From positions 124,001 through 188,000 of the forward strand of contig NZ_JAMZMJ010000005.1 of assembly GCF_024714495.1 (NCBI RefSeq): DNA of 64,000 bases. The letters run 5' to 3'. The notes beneath the pieces are model-generated. The model saw only the letters and a list, made by a program, of their open reading frames with translations, was not told the DNA's origin and ran no database searches. This document shows positions 20,573-30,381 of the stretch, piece by piece. The number at the start of each line of letters is the position of its first letter. The first letter of the stretch is position 1. The translations under genes and the position numbers were made by a program. This DNA comes from Marinoscillum pacificum (GTDB lineage Bacteria > Bacteroidota > Bacteroidia > Cytophagales > Cyclobacteriaceae).

Positions 20573-20938
20573 ATGGAAAATCTACAATTAAATCTGGCTT
20601 TTGATAAAGGCGAAGAACTGCTTCGTATTGCTCAAGATGAACTATGCAGACCTGAAGAGGATGTGGTTCCTTACATGGTTTATGAAAAAGCTAAACTGGC
20701 TACTGCTGAGTATTTGATTAGCTATCTCACTCATTACGGCATAGAAGTACATTCAATAGATCCTGAAGTGCTACTCAATCAATGCCGAGAAATCAATAAC
20801 ACCTTTTACGAACTCAACATCACTCCACTTATCCAAGTAGGAAAAGACGATGATGTTTTCGTCAATATCAGCTCTGCTAGAGACTTTGTGACAATTGCTG
20901 AAAACACTAGGGCCATAGTGCTTCGAATATTCGGCTAG
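20573..20938 (+). CDS. Small helical protein, HEPN-like, first gene of PFOR-Rnf cluster
   Basis: 121 residues, mostly helical by inspection. The arrangement of helices (DKGEELLRIAQDELC, YEKAKLATAEYLISYL, then a C-terminal helix SARDFVTIAENTRAIVLRIF) resembles HEPN-type bundles, but the RNase motif RxxxxH is not evident and the assignment is weak. No transmembrane segment or metal motif is seen. It precedes the PFOR gene by 21 bp and follows a strong leader hairpin. It may stabilise or regulate the oxidoreductase. Confidence 0.6.
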   Translation: MENLQLNLAFDKGEELLRIAQDELCRPEEDVVPYMVYEKAKLATAEYLISYLTHYGIEVHSIDPEVLLNQCREINNTFYELNITPLIQVGKDDDVFVNISSARDFVTIAENTRAIVLRIFG

Positions 20939-20959
20939 TCCAATTCACTAAGGAACAGT

Positions 20960-23900
20960 GTGAAAGGACGAATAATAGACGTAATAGAGCAATTCATCAT
21001 GAAAGATTCTTCAAAACAATTCAAATATCCTGGTAAACGAATGGCATTGGATGGCAACACGGCCGCCATCATGTGTGAGCGTGAGTCCTCCGATGCTGCA
21101 GGTGCCTACCCAATCACTCCATCCACGCAGATGGGTGAATACTGGGCAGAAGAAGCGGCCAATGGCCACTTAAACATCTCTGATAAACCCCTCATATTCA
21201 TTGAGCCGGAAGGTGAGCACGCAGCAGCAGCTGTTACGGCCGGTCTATCAATGACTGGTCAGCGTGCTGCTAACTTCTCTTCCGGTCAAGGGATTGCCTA
21301 CATGCACGAATCACTATATGCCGCTGTTGGAAAGCGGCTTACTTATGTATTGAATATTGGTGCACGGGCCATGACCAAATCAACACTCAATGTACATGCA
21401 GGACATGACGATTACCATGCGATAGATGATACCGGTTTCTTTCAGATGTTTGCCAAAAACGCTCAGCACGTTGCGGATTTAAACATCATCACTCACCGAA
21501 TTGCCGAGTTGGCGTTAACTCCTGGAGCAATCGCTCAAGATGGCTTCCTAACTACTCACCTAATAGAGTCTTTAAATGTCCCAGAAAGAGATTTGATCAA
21601 AGAATATCTGGGCCGACCTGATGACATTATTGAAACTCCTACACCTGCTCAGCGCATGATCTATGGTGATACCCGTAGACGAATTCCAGAGCTTTGGGAT
21701 GTGGACAATCCGGTGATGGCTGGTATTGTTCAAAACCAGGATGCCTACATGCAAAGTGTGGCTGCACAGCGTCCATTCTTCTTTGATCACATTCAGGGAT
21801 TGGCGGATCAGGCTTTCAATGAGTACTATCAGCTGACAGGGCGTAAATATAGCCGTGTGATGACTTACAGGGCTGATGACGCGGATTACTTGATCCTTGG
21901 TCAGGGCAGTGTGGTACCAAGTGCCGAAGCAGTTGTCGACTACCTTAGAAAAACACGGGGACTCAAAGTGGGTGTGGTAGATCTCGTCATGTTCAGACCA
22001 TTCCCTGCTGATTTGATAAGTGAAATCTTAAAAGGTAAAAAAGGAGTCGTTATCCTGGAACGTCTGGATCAACCACTTGCAGTGGACGCTCCTATTGCAC
22101 GTGAAGTGCGCTCTGTGATTACCAAATGTCTGGAAAATGGCATAGACAAGAAGAATCGTCCTTACCCAGAGTTAGATACCTATCAACCGAAAGATGTTCC
22201 GGCGATATACTCTGGATCATTCGGTATGGGTAGCCGTGACTTGCAACCTGAAGGCATCATCGGAGCAGTAGAAAACATGCTTCCTGATGGCAAGCACAAA
22301 AAGCAATTCTACCTATCCATTGACTTCATTCGAGAGAATGCTTTCACAGCGAAACAACGCGCACACCAGGAAACCATCATGGAGTCCTACCCTAAAGTCA
22401 AAGAGTTGGCAGTGAAGGGATCTGAGAATCCTAACCTAATGCCTCCAAATTCGATTACGGTTCGTTTCCACTCCATAGGTGGCTGGGGTATGATTACTAC
22501 AGGCAAGAACATGGCTATGACCCTCTTCGATTTGTTGGGGTATGATATCAAAGCCAACCCAAAATACGGTTCAGAGAAAAAAGGTCAGCCAACTACTTAC
22601 TATTTGGTGGCAGCTCCAGAACCAATTAAAGTCAACTGTGAATACAATTTCGTGGACGTGGTATTATCTCCAGATCCGAACGTATTCAAACACACCAATG
22701 CCATTGCTGGCTTGAAAAAAGGTGGTGTATTCATCATCCAAAGTGATAAGAAAAAACAAGAAGATGTTTGGAACGACATTCCTAAACATTATCAAAAACT
22801 GATTATCGACAATGAAATCCATGTGTTCTATGTAGATGGATTCAACATTGCTCGTGAAGAAGCCACAGATCCTGAGCTACAACTCAGAATGCAAGGTATC
22901 GCCTTCCAGGGTGCATTCTTCTCCGCTTCTCCTTTGATGCAAACTGCAGGGTTGACCGAAGAGACTTTACTGAAAGCCATCGAAGATCAGCTGCAGCACA
23001 AGTTTGGCTCTAAAGGTCAGCGAGTGGTTGATGACAACATGCGTGTGGTGCGAAGAGGTTTTGATGAAGTGAAAGAAATCACCAACAAAGTCATCTCCAC
23101 AGAAACTAAAAAACCTGATGGCAAAGCGCTGTTACCTATTCCAAGAATGGTCACCGAGCTTCCAAAGAGCCAAAGCAAGCTGACAGATATCCACCGTTTC
23201 TGGGAACAAACCGGAAGTTTCTATCTGGATGGAAAAGGAAATGACAACATCACCGATCCTTTCATTGGTTTGAGTGTGATTCCTGCCAGCACATCCCTGT
23301 TCCGCGACATGACCGGCATTCGTTTTGAGCACCCGGAATGGGTTCCAAACAATTGTACGGCCTGTGGTAACTGTTACACCATATGTCCAGATACCGCAAT
23401 CCCTGGATTGGTAAGTGATCTGGGCGATGTGCTAGACACTGTCGTGAAAAAAGTAAAACGCGAACATCCACAGCTAACCCATTTACCAAAAGCGGTTCGC
23501 AAAATGGAAAGCACTGTTCGTGAATTGTTTGATCAACCTCACGGTGACGCTACGGTTAACAACCTCATTCAGGACACAATTGATGAAATGATCAAAGCAG
23601 AGTCTGATCCAGTGTTCGCTAAAGAATTTGGTTGGTTCCGTGAAGAGCTTGGTGAATTCAACTTCGCTTTAACTCGTCCATACTATCACGTACGGGAGAA
23701 AAAAGAAAAAGGAAGCGGCGGTCTATTCAGCCTCACCATCAATCCAAACACCTGTAAAGGCTGTATGGAATGTATCAAGGTTTGTAACGATGATGCATTG
23801 CGTCCTGTCATCCAAACAGAAGGCACTATCGCTACACTTCGTCAAGACTGGGACTTCTGGAATGACCTACCAAATACTCCTGAAAAGTACAATCGCATAG

Positions 23901-25897
23901 ACGATCTGGAAGAAAAAATTGGTCCATTAGAGACCATACTTCTCAACAAAGACGCCTATACCAGCTTCGCTAGTGGAGATGGTGCATGTCTGGGTTGTAG
24001 TGAAAAATCTGTCGTCCACTTATTTGTGGCAACAGTAGAGTCGTTGATGCAGCCAAGAGTGAAAAAGCATCTAGCCAAAATCAATGACCTGATATCCAAA
24101 CTTGAGAATCATATTCAGTCAGAGTTGTTGCAAAGCGTAAAAGTGACTGACCCAGATTCGATAAGCAAGATCCTATCGGTTAGTGCCAACAAAGATTTGA
24201 CAATGGCAGACATCACCAGCAAACTAGAATCCGACGCTGGTGGTGAACCGATAGATCAAGACTGGTTGCGTAGAGTCACTCAGAACCTTGCCCAACTGAA
24301 AAATTTGCGTGATCGCTATGAAGTGGGCACTACAGGACGTGGACGAGCCAATATGGGGATGACCAACTCCACTGGATGTACCAGTGTTTGGGGAAGTACT
24401 TACCCATTCAACCCGTATCCATTCCCTTGGGCCAATCATCTGTTCCAGGATAGTCCGTCCGTGGCAATGGGACTCTTTGAAGGTCACATGAGCAAGATGG
24501 CAGATGGATTTAAGGCGATTCGCAAAGCCGAAATGGAGCTAAGCGGCACTTACAATCCTGCAGAACATGACAGCTTCTTCACCTACTTCACCTGGCAGCA
24601 GTTTACCGATGAAGAGTGGCACCTGTGCCCTCCTGTAGTCTCTCTAGGTGGTGATGGCGCGATGTATGACATTGGATTCCAAAACCTATCCAGACTGATG
24701 GCATCGGGCAAACCGATCAAAGTGATTGTGGTGGACACACAAGTCTACTCCAACACCGGTGGTCAGGCATGTACTTCTGGATTCATTGGTCAGGTATCTG
24801 ATATGGCGCAGTATGGTAAAGTGTGGAAAGGAAAACCAGAGCCTAGAAAGGAAATTGGTTTGATTGCCATGGCTCACCGCAATACCTACGTACTGCAAGG
24901 CACCTTGTCCAACACTTCGCACATGATCGAAGGATTCATCGATGGACTGATGGCACGTAGACCTGCCCTTTTCAACTTGTATACCACCTGTCAACCTGAA
25001 CATGGTGTAGCGGATGATTTGGGGTCTACACAAGCCAAACTGGCTGTTGAATCCAGAGCGTATCCGGTATTCAAATACAATCCTGAAAACGGAATCAAAA
25101 CAGCAGATGCCTTTGACCTGACTGGTAACCCGGCGATTACTGACATCTGGCCAACTTATGAATTGAAATATTTGGAGAATGGTCGTCAGAAAACGATGGA
25201 AGTAGCCATGACGTTTGCGGACTTTGCGATAACTGAAGCTCGCTTCAGAAAACACTTCCGCAATGCACCAAGAGACACCTGGAATGACAACATGATTCCA
25301 TTAGCGAAATTCCTGGAATTATCTGTAGAGGATCGAATTGGTAAGTTCCCATTCATCTGGGCAGTGAACAGAAAACAAGAACTGACTCGCGTGATGGTAG
25401 CTAAACCAATCGTAGATTCTTGTGAAGAGCGCAGAGATTTCTGGCTATTACTCAAAGACCTTGCAGGCGTGAAAGAAGAGGAACAACCTCAAGAGGATGT
25501 GGAAGCAAGAGTGAGAAAAGAAGTGGTCGGTAAAATCGCTCAGGGATTGATGAAACTGGCTGGTGATGGCGAATTGGGAAGCCTGGTAATAGACGAGCCA
25601 GTGGCTGAAGCCAACGGAGAAGCACAGGAAGAAACTGCCGCTGCTCCTTCACTGAAGCCATGGTTGGAAACTTCCGAATGTACTGCATGTGACGAGTGCA
25701 TGAAGATCAACTCAAAGATTTTTGCCTACAACGAAGACAAAAAAGCGATTATAAAAGACCCGAATGGTGGTCCATTTGAAGACTTTGTAAAAGCAGCTGA
25801 GAAATGTACTGCTGGTGTGATCCACCCAGGACTCCCTGCTGCTGATGCAAAAGGTGATCTAACCAAGTTGATTGCTAGGGCTGAAAAGTACAATTGA
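20960..25897 (+). CDS. nifJ: Pyruvate:ferredoxin (flavodoxin) oxidoreductase, enlarged form with extra C-terminal ferredoxin-like domain
   Basis: 1645 residues, against about 1170-1200 for typical single-chain enzymes. It decarboxylates pyruvate with CoA to acetyl-CoA and passes electrons to ferredoxin. Seen in order: N-terminal TPP pyrimidine domain (AAAAVTAGLSMTGQRAANFS), gamma domain near 500 (VRFHSIGGWGMITTGKN), a 4Fe-4S motif near 799 (CTACGNCYTICP), a second near 931 (CKGCMECIKVC), the cluster Cys pair near 1008 (GDGACLGCSEK), the TPP pyrophosphate domain (LGGDGAMYDIGFQNLSR), and an added domain near 1574 (CTACDECMKINSK with a distal Cys in EKCTAGVIHPG). The start is GTG 20960 with AAGGA five bases before it; ATG 20999 is the alternative. 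Confidence 0.93.
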   Translation: MKGRIIDVIEQFIMKDSSKQFKYPGKRMALDGNTAAIMCERESSDAAGAYPITPSTQMGEYWAEEAANGHLNISDKPLIFIEPEGEHAAAAVTAGLSMTGQRAANFSSGQGIAYMHESLYAAVGKRLTYVLNIGARAMTKSTLNVHAGHDDYHAIDDTGFFQMFAKNAQHVADLNIITHRIAELALTPGAIAQDGFLTTHLIESLNVPERDLIKEYLGRPDDIIETPTPAQRMIYGDTRRRIPELWDVDNPVMAGIVQNQDAYMQSVAAQRPFFFDHIQGLADQAFNEYYQLTGRKYSRVMTYRADDADYLILGQGSVVPSAEAVVDYLRKTRGLKVGVVDLVMFRPFPADLISEILKGKKGVVILERLDQPLAVDAPIAREVRSVITKCLENGIDKKNRPYPELDTYQPKDVPAIYSGSFGMGSRDLQPEGIIGAVENMLPDGKHKKQFYLSIDFIRENAFTAKQRAHQETIMESYPKVKELAVKGSENPNLMPPNSITVRFHSIGGWGMITTGKNMAMTLFDLLGYDIKANPKYGSEKKGQPTTYYLVAAPEPIKVNCEYNFVDVVLSPDPNVFKHTNAIAGLKKGGVFIIQSDKKKQEDVWNDIPKHYQKLIIDNEIHVFYVDGFNIAREEATDPELQLRMQGIAFQGAFFSASPLMQTAGLTEETLLKAIEDQLQHKFGSKGQRVVDDNMRVVRRGFDEVKEITNKVISTETKKPDGKALLPIPRMVTELPKSQSKLTDIHRFWEQTGSFYLDGKGNDNITDPFIGLSVIPASTSLFRDMTGIRFEHPEWVPNNCTACGNCYTICPDTAIPGLVSDLGDVLDTVVKKVKREHPQLTHLPKAVRKMESTVRELFDQPHGDATVNNLIQDTIDEMIKAESDPVFAKEFGWFREELGEFNFALTRPYYHVREKKEKGSGGLFSLTINPNTCKGCMECIKVCNDDALRPVIQTEGTIATLRQDWDFWNDLPNTPEKYNRIDDLEEKIGPLETILLNKDAYTSFASGDGACLGCSEKSVVHLFVATVESLMQPRVKKHLAKINDLISKLENHIQSELLQSVKVTDPDSISKILSVSANKDLTMADITSKLESDAGGEPIDQDWLRRVTQNLAQLKNLRDRYEVGTTGRGRANMGMTNSTGCTSVWGSTYPFNPYPFPWANHLFQDSPSVAMGLFEGHMSKMADGFKAIRKAEMELSGTYNPAEHDSFFTYFTWQQFTDEEWHLCPPVVSLGGDGAMYDIGFQNLSRLMASGKPIKVIVVDTQVYSNTGGQACTSGFIGQVSDMAQYGKVWKGKPEPRKEIGLIAMAHRNTYVLQGTLSNTSHMIEGFIDGLMARRPALFNLYTTCQPEHGVADDLGSTQAKLAVESRAYPVFKYNPENGIKTADAFDLTGNPAITDIWPTYELKYLENGRQKTMEVAMTFADFAITEARFRKHFRNAPRDTWNDNMIPLAKFLELSVEDRIGKFPFIWAVNRKQELTRVMVAKPIVDSCEERRDFWLLLKDLAGVKEEEQPQEDVEARVRKEVVGKIAQGLMKLAGDGELGSLVIDEPVAEANGEAQEETAAAPSLKPWLETSECTACDECMKINSKIFAYNEDKKAIIKDPNGGPFEDFVKAAEKCTAGVIHPGLPAADAKGDLTKLIARAEKYN

Positions 25898-25898
25898 A

Positions 25899-27245
25899 GT
25901 GTTTAGTCGATTCAGAAATACGTTTAAACACGGTGTACATCCACCGGAGCACAAGGATGAAACCAATGGCCTGGCCATTAGACAATTCTCTTTTGCTCCG
26001 GTGATCACCCTACCAACTTCACAGCATTTGGGTAAACCATCCCGAATCCTGGTGAGAGAAGGTCAGCAAGTGGTCCGTGGACAGCTGCTAGCAGAAGCTG
26101 ATGGCATGATGTCCGTTCCATTACATGCACCAGTGACTGGTGTGCTCAAAAAGATAGCCAATGTACCCACCATCTCGGGAAAAATGACTCCCGGGATATT
26201 CCTGCAGAGTCTGGAAGGTTCCAGCCAGGAGGTGATCGAAGGAACACCTGTGCCGCTGGACAGTTCGCCGGAAGAAATTCTTCAGGGCATCCAGAATGCA
26301 GGAATCGTGGGTTTGGGAGGTGCTGCGTTTCCTACGCATGTCAAACTCAAAATTCCAAAAGGAAAGCATTGTGACACGTTGCTACTCAACGGTGTAGAAT
26401 GTGAACCCTTCCTGACCACTGATCATCGCGTGATGCTGGAACAACCAGAGGACATCTTCACGGGAGTACGCTACGTGATGAAAGCCACGGGAGCTCAAAA
26501 GGCCATAATTGGAATAGAGGCCAACAAGCAAGATGCGGCAGACTTTTTGAAATCTAGAATACCTGATGACCTTCCGCTGGAAGTGCGGGTAGTGCCTGTG
26601 AAATACCCACAAGGAGCAGAAAAAATGCTCATCACCAGTGTTTTGGGAGTAGAGGTTCCTTCCGGAGGATTGCCAATTGATGTGAATGTAGTGGTCATCA
26701 ACGTGGCGACTACAGCGGAGATCGGGCGATTATTACCTCATGGAAGAGGCATTCAGGAACGCGTAATCACCATTACCGGGCCTGGCGTGAAGAAGAAAGG
26801 AAACTACCTGATTCCAATAGGCACTCCTCTCCGATACATTCTGGAAGAAGTGGGTGTGGAAGGCACCATCAAAGAAGTGTATATGGGTGGCCCAATGATG
26901 GGTGTTGCGGTGAGCAATCTGGATATCAGTGTCACCAAAGGAACATCTGGTGTAGTGGTATTTTCTGAAAAGCAGGTAACCACCGATCAACCAGAGTACC
27001 CATGCATCAAGTGTGCTGCTTGTGTAGATGCTTGTCCGCTTTCGCTCAACCCGTCCAAGCTTGGCATACTGGCCAAAAACGAAGCATATGACCTGATGGC
27101 GGACGAATACCATCTCATGGACTGCTTCGAATGTGGATCATGCTCTTATGTGTGTCCGTCACACATTCCATTGGTGCAGTACTTCCGCATTTCCAAATCG
27201 ATTGTAAGAAAGCGAGCAGCTAAAAAACAACTAACCAATGCTTAA
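25899..27245 (+). CDS. rnfC: Rnf complex subunit C, NADH-binding / 4Fe-4S
   Basis: About 448 residues. Peripheral subunit that links NADH to the membrane part of the ion-pumping ferredoxin:NAD oxidoreductase. KHGVHPPEHKD is the usual RnfC N-terminus, GLGGAAFPTHVKL the NuoF-like nucleotide site, and two 4Fe-4S motifs lie near the C-terminus (CIKCAACVDACPLS, CFECGSCSYVCPSHIP). The frame is open from TTG 25872 inside nifJ, but GTG 25899, one base after the nifJ stop, gives the expected N-terminus. The 3' end overlaps rnfD by 8 bp. Confidence 0.95.
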   Translation: MFSRFRNTFKHGVHPPEHKDETNGLAIRQFSFAPVITLPTSQHLGKPSRILVREGQQVVRGQLLAEADGMMSVPLHAPVTGVLKKIANVPTISGKMTPGIFLQSLEGSSQEVIEGTPVPLDSSPEEILQGIQNAGIVGLGGAAFPTHVKLKIPKGKHCDTLLLNGVECEPFLTTDHRVMLEQPEDIFTGVRYVMKATGAQKAIIGIEANKQDAADFLKSRIPDDLPLEVRVVPVKYPQGAEKMLITSVLGVEVPSGGLPIDVNVVVINVATTAEIGRLLPHGRGIQERVITITGPGVKKKGNYLIPIGTPLRYILEEVGVEGTIKEVYMGGPMMGVAVSNLDISVTKGTSGVVVFSEKQVTTDQPEYPCIKCAACVDACPLSLNPSKLGILAKNEAYDLMADEYHLMDCFECGSCSYVCPSHIPLVQYFRISKSIVRKRAAKKQLTNA

Positions 27246-28236
27246 CAAGACCTTACATATCAGCACCTCTCCTCACCTGACCAAAGGGTTGACCACCACG
27301 CAGATCATGCAAAATGTGGTATACGCCCTGTTGCCAGCTGTGGGCTATGCAGTGTATGCATTCGGCTTGGATGCATTCTTACTGATTTCAAGTACGACCA
27401 TGGCAGCCATGCTCACCGAACACATGCTGTGCAAGTGGTCTCATAAAGACTCAACTGTTGGAGACTGGTCAGCGGTGATCACCGGTTTATTGCTGGGGAT
27501 GACACTCCCACCCTCCTTTCCATTGTGGATGGCGTTTTTAGGCGGAGTGATTGCCATCGCCCTGGGTAAGTATGTCTTTGGAGGATTGGGCAACAACTCC
27601 TTTAATCCTGCACTGGTAGGAAGAGCTGTCTTACAAGCAGCCTTTCCGGTGGCCATTACTACCTGGTCCACTTCATTTATCCCACATCGGTTCACTGAGA
27701 TCTCATCATCTGTGTTGGCCTTACCATTTATGAAACCAACCTATGATGCCGTATCGGGTGCCACTCCACTTTCTGCTTTTAAGTTTGATGGCGTAGTGGC
27801 TGACTCCTTAGACCTGGCTGTGGGAATGGTTAGTGGCTCTGCTGGAGAAACCAATGCCTTACTGATCCTGTTGGGAGGCATTTACCTGGCAAGCAGAAAG
27901 ATGCTCAACTGGCGAATCCCTGTTGCGGTGATTGGAACCGTATACGTATTCAGCGCCACCCTCCACCTGATCAATCCGGAAGTTTATCCTTCGGGCTCGT
28001 TCATGGTGTTTTCAGGTGGGCTAATGCTGGGAGCCGTATTCATGGCAACTGACATGGTCGCCTCTCCACTAACCTCTTTGGGAGTGGTGATTTATGGAAT
28101 ATTGATCGGATCCTTAATTGTAGTCATACGCATATGGGGTGGATTGCCGGAAGGCGCGATGTATGCCATCTTGTTGGCCAATGCAGTGTCCCCTCACATT
28201 GACAAACTCACTCAAAACCGTGTTTATGGTACTTGA
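27238..28236 (+). CDS. rnfD: Rnf complex subunit D, membrane flavoprotein
   Basis: 332 residues, about nine membrane segments. Integral subunit that carries covalent FMN; the flavinylation Thr is in VSGATPLSAFK (about 180-186). GGLGNNSFNPALVGRA is a family signature between helices. It overlaps rnfC by 8 bp, consistent with translational coupling. Forms the ion channel together with RnfA and RnfE. Confidence 0.95.
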   Translation: MLNKTLHISTSPHLTKGLTTTQIMQNVVYALLPAVGYAVYAFGLDAFLLISSTTMAAMLTEHMLCKWSHKDSTVGDWSAVITGLLLGMTLPPSFPLWMAFLGGVIAIALGKYVFGGLGNNSFNPALVGRAVLQAAFPVAITTWSTSFIPHRFTEISSSVLALPFMKPTYDAVSGATPLSAFKFDGVVADSLDLAVGMVSGSAGETNALLILLGGIYLASRKMLNWRIPVAVIGTVYVFSATLHLINPEVYPSGSFMVFSGGLMLGAVFMATDMVASPLTSLGVVIYGILIGSLIVVIRIWGGLPEGAMYAILLANAVSPHIDKLTQNRVYGT

Positions 28237-28333
28237 GCAGTGCTCAACCCAATTATAGAGAATTGTTAATGCCCAAAAATGACTAACAAGCAAATGACCA
28301 ACTTCAGAGATAAAAGCAAAAACGACAACTAGC

Positions 28334-29005
28334 ATGAGTACTGTAGCAACCAAACCACAAACACAAAGCTCCAAAATGATTCAGGTCATGGGTGGTCTGG
28401 GAGCATTGTGTGCTTTGCTGATCGTACTGACCTATGAAGGAACCGCCGAGCGAATTGCCCATTTGAAAGATGAAGCCCTGCAACAGGCAGTTGTTTATGT
28501 ATTGCCTGGCTCCACTTCTACTGTTGAGTTTTACATTGATGCAGATCATCACATTTCCACTGAGTGGACAGAAAATGCGGTTCCCGTATTTGCTGGCTAT
28601 GATGATGCTGGTCAATTGATTGGAGTAGCCATAGAAGCAGCCGGAAGAGGCTATGCAGATGTTATCAAGGTCCTCTACGGGTATGATCCTGTAAAAGAAC
28701 AAATCATTGGATTTTATGTGCTGGAAAGCAAGGAAACACCTGGACTTGGTGATAAAATCGAAAAGGACCCCAGCTTCCTGGAAAATTTTGCGGAACTGGA
28801 TGTATCCATTAGCTCTAGCGGCTCACTCAACAATGCCGTGGTAACGGTAAAGCATGGTGAAAAGAAAAATCCATGGGAAATAGATGGAATTACGGGTGCG
28901 ACCATTTCGTCACGAGCTATTGGAGTCATGCTCAATGCGAGCACCAATGAATGGCTTGCGGTCATTCAGAAGAACCTAAGTGTTATCCAAAATCAAGGAA
29001 AATGA
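28334..29005 (+). CDS. rnfG: Rnf complex subunit G, FMN-binding
   Basis: 223 residues. One N-terminal membrane anchor (about 15-33, MIQVMGGLGALCALLIVLTY) and an exported FMN-binding domain with the flavinylation motif GITGATISSRAIG near 192-204. Other conserved stretches are AGRGYADVIKVLYGYD and SKETPGLGDKI. The 97-bp gap before it is the only sizeable gap within rnfCDGEA. Its stop overlaps the rnfE start as ATGA. Confidence 0.95.
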   Translation: MSTVATKPQTQSSKMIQVMGGLGALCALLIVLTYEGTAERIAHLKDEALQQAVVYVLPGSTSTVEFYIDADHHISTEWTENAVPVFAGYDDAGQLIGVAIEAAGRGYADVIKVLYGYDPVKEQIIGFYVLESKETPGLGDKIEKDPSFLENFAELDVSISSSGSLNNAVVTVKHGEKKNPWEIDGITGATISSRAIGVMLNASTNEWLAVIQKNLSVIQNQGK

Positions 29006-29658
29006 GCCAGCTAGTCAAAGAACCGAAACAAAAGAGCTTTTTTACCACGCTGGCAGAAAGTCCATCTACCAATGAGTTTCTCAAAGGGATCTGGAAAGAC
29101 AATCCGATTTTTGTGCAGGTACTGGGCATGTGTCCGGTTTTGGCGGTAACCAACACTGCTGAAAATGCACTGGCCATGGGCTTTGCTACGACTTTCGTGC
29201 TGATGATGTCCAACATACTGGTATCACTCCTTCGAAATGTAATCCCTAAAGAGGTACGGATAGCCAGTTATATCCTGATCATTGCCACGTTTGTGACCAT
29301 GACAGACTATGCCATTCAAGCCATCAGTGTCGATTTGCACAAAAGCCTTGGAGCATTCATCTCATTGATAGTGGTCAACTGTCTGATACTCAGCAGAGCA
29401 GAAGCTTTCGCCTCTAAGAACACTGTAATTCCCTCGATACTTGACGGACTAGGCATGGGTTTGGGATTTGTGCTGGCACTATTCAGCCTCGGAGCGGTCA
29501 GAGAACTACTTGGAAATGGCTCTATACTAGGATTTAGCATCTTTTCAGCCAATTTCCAGGAATGGATTGTCATGATCTTGCCGGCAGGAGGATTTTTCAC
29601 TTTGGCCCTATGGCTGTTATTGTTCAACATTTTGAAAGAAAGGAGAAATCATGGATGA
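29002..29658 (+). CDS. rnfE: Rnf complex subunit E, integral membrane
   Basis: 218 residues from ATG 29002, six membrane helices of the RnfA/RnfE (NqrD/NqrE) fold. FVQVLGMCPVLAVTNTAENA carries the half-membrane Cys pair element typical of the family. An upstream in-frame TTG (28951) exists inside rnfG, but the ATGA overlap start is far more likely. It overlaps rnfA by 8 bp. Confidence 0.95.
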   Translation: MSQLVKEPKQKSFFTTLAESPSTNEFLKGIWKDNPIFVQVLGMCPVLAVTNTAENALAMGFATTFVLMMSNILVSLLRNVIPKEVRIASYILIIATFVTMTDYAIQAISVDLHKSLGAFISLIVVNCLILSRAEAFASKNTVIPSILDGLGMGLGFVLALFSLGAVRELLGNGSILGFSIFSANFQEWIVMILPAGGFFTLALWLLLFNILKERRNHG

Positions 29659-30229
29659 GTCATTATGGTACATCTTCATCAATGCCAGTCTGATCAGCAA
29701 CTTCGTATTGGCGTACTTCCTGGGCATCTGTCCATTTCTCGGAGTATCAGGTAAGCTAGATACCGCGAGTAAAATGGGTGGCGCGGTGACCTTTGTGATG
29801 CTAATCAGCTCCATGTGTGCCTATGGCATCAATACACTGTTGGTAGCCATTGACGCTCCATTCTTGCAACTGATCAGCTATATCGTAGTGATTGCCTCCA
29901 CCGTGCAATTGGTGGAGATGTTTGTGAAGAAAATGAGCCCTGCCCTATTTCGGGCATTGGGAATCTTCCTACCATTGATCACTACCAACTGCGCCATCTT
30001 AGGTTTAGCGCTATTCCAAACCAACAAAGGCTACGGCTTCTTACAAAGTCTGGTCTATGCTTTGGGAGCAGGAATTGGGTTCACCCTGGCACTGGTTCTT
30101 ATGGCAGGCATTCGACAACAATTAGATTTTGCCAGTCCACCGAAGGTGGTCAAAGGAACGGTCATCACCCTGTTGATTGCCGGTATACTGTCTCTGTCTT
30201 TTATGGGATTTTCAGGATTAGGAGGATAG
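29651..30229 (+). CDS. rnfA: Rnf complex subunit A, integral membrane
   Basis: 192 residues, six membrane helices, homologous to RnfE with inverted topology. Conserved motifs are NFVLAYFLGICPFLGVSG near the N-terminus and LPLITTNCAILGLALF near the centre; the Cys in each is thought to ligate an Fe-S centre in the membrane. Last gene of the tight rnfCDGEA run; followed by a hairpin repeat. Confidence 0.95.
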   Translation: MDESLWYIFINASLISNFVLAYFLGICPFLGVSGKLDTASKMGGAVTFVMLISSMCAYGINTLLVAIDAPFLQLISYIVVIASTVQLVEMFVKKMSPALFRALGIFLPLITTNCAILGLALFQTNKGYGFLQSLVYALGAGIGFTLALVLMAGIRQQLDFASPPKVVKGTVITLLIAGILSLSFMGFSGLGG

Positions 30230-30230
30230 G

Positions 30231-30273
30231 AATCAATTTGATTGCCCCTAGCCCTAAAGGGAGCAAATTGATT
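30231..30273. repeat. Hairpin repeat after rnfA
   Basis: Perfect 10-bp arms AATCAATTTG / CAAATTGATT enclosing CCCTAAAGGG, starting two bases after the rnfA stop. It could act as an mRNA stabiliser or partial terminator. No T run follows. Confidence 0.65.
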
Positions 30274-30381
30274 TCTTCGCATTCCCTAAAGGAAATTAAA
30301 GGATGAAAAGGTGAAGAAAATTGAAAGAATAGAATTAAGGGAGATTATCAATAAGAAAATCTTTGACAAATAACTAAGCAT

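Noticed and set aside
24686-25255. 189-codon open frame on the minus strand
   Set aside because: It lies entirely inside nifJ, has no family resemblance, and follows from codon use of the real gene.
25872-25898. Extended N-terminus of rnfC from TTG 25872
   Set aside because: Would overlap nifJ by 26 bp with no family match; GTG 25899 gives the usual RnfC start.
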